This document shows, one piece after another, positions 64,000 to 64,000 of a DNA stretch of 64,000 nucleotides. The stretch comes from Candidatus Segatella violae (GTDB lineage Bacteria > Bacteroidota > Bacteroidia > Bacteroidales > Bacteroidaceae), in assembly GCA_002440225.1 (NCBI GenBank), contig DJSH01000006.1, forward strand, positions 21,338 to 85,337, in the 5' to 3' direction. Under the pieces are notes generated by a model that was given only the letters and a program-made list of their open reading frames with translations, was not told where the DNA came from and did not search any database. A program made the position numbers and the translations under genes. Positions within the stretch are counted from its first letter, which is position 1, and each line of letters starts with the position of its first letter.

Positions 64000-64000
64000 A

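Overview
The window looks like a chromosomal segment of a gut or rumen Bacteroidota, most likely Prevotellaceae (Segatella/Prevotella-like; genus is inference). Evidence: SusC/SusD pairs, a type III glutamine synthetase, type IX secretion genes (porU, porV), ECF sigma/FecR pairs, almost no Shine-Dalgarno sequences, and many promoters of the Bacteroidota type (TTTG about 19-20 nt upstream of TAnnTTTG).

Layout. (1) 1-22.4 kb: a polysaccharide utilization locus (PUL). It holds the end of a GH16 enzyme, two tandem SusC/SusD pairs, a surface lipoprotein with a discoidin-like domain, and then GH43, DUF2264 (GH154-like), GH105, GH2 and GH51 enzymes. The set fits type II arabinogalactan (plant AGP) as substrate. 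A minus-strand AAA ATPase/DUF4143 gene interrupts the PUL; it has three 33-bp-period repeats in its leader and is flanked by an imperfect 44-bp direct repeat. (2) 22.7-26.8 kb: an operon of a MORN-like secreted protein, a lipobox/TPR/LytS-type histidine kinase and a LytTR regulator. (3) 26.9-38.3 kb: housekeeping genes: glnN (GSIII), rplM-rpsI, rpsB-tsf with structured leaders, then FAH-family protein, porU, porV, ispF. (4) 38.4-40.7 kb: a candidate small RNA gene and two glycosyltransferases, followed by six phased 22-bp repeats. (5) 41.0-47.4 kb: a small secreted protein, SusC, SusD and a phosphodiesterase-superfamily enzyme, with no glycoside hydrolase. (6) 47.4-51.7 kb (minus): a hybrid histidine kinase, a 71-aa secreted Thr/Pro-rich peptide and an NtrC-family sigma-54 activator. 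The peptide gene is preceded by a sigma-54-like promoter and three helically phased TTGTGGAA sites. (7) 52.2-61.5 kb: a ThiE-like protein and a surface-glycan cluster: flippase, three GT2-type or related transferases, IspD/TarI-like cytidylyltransferase, SDR epimerase, LicD-like transferase and a large membrane protein. (8) 61.6-64.0 kb: ECF sigma, FecR anti-sigma and the start of a STN-type SusC whose reading frame stops one base before the window ends. A candidate antisense small RNA lies in the SusC leader.

Most promising for follow-up: the sigma-54/peptide circuit (about 50.0-50.3 kb), the orphan promoter-to-terminator transcript (38.43-38.61 kb), the antisense RNA in the ECF PUL (63.33-63.41 kb), and the repeat-controlled ATPase island (11.4-13.2 kb). 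All calls come from reading the sequence; no database search was run.
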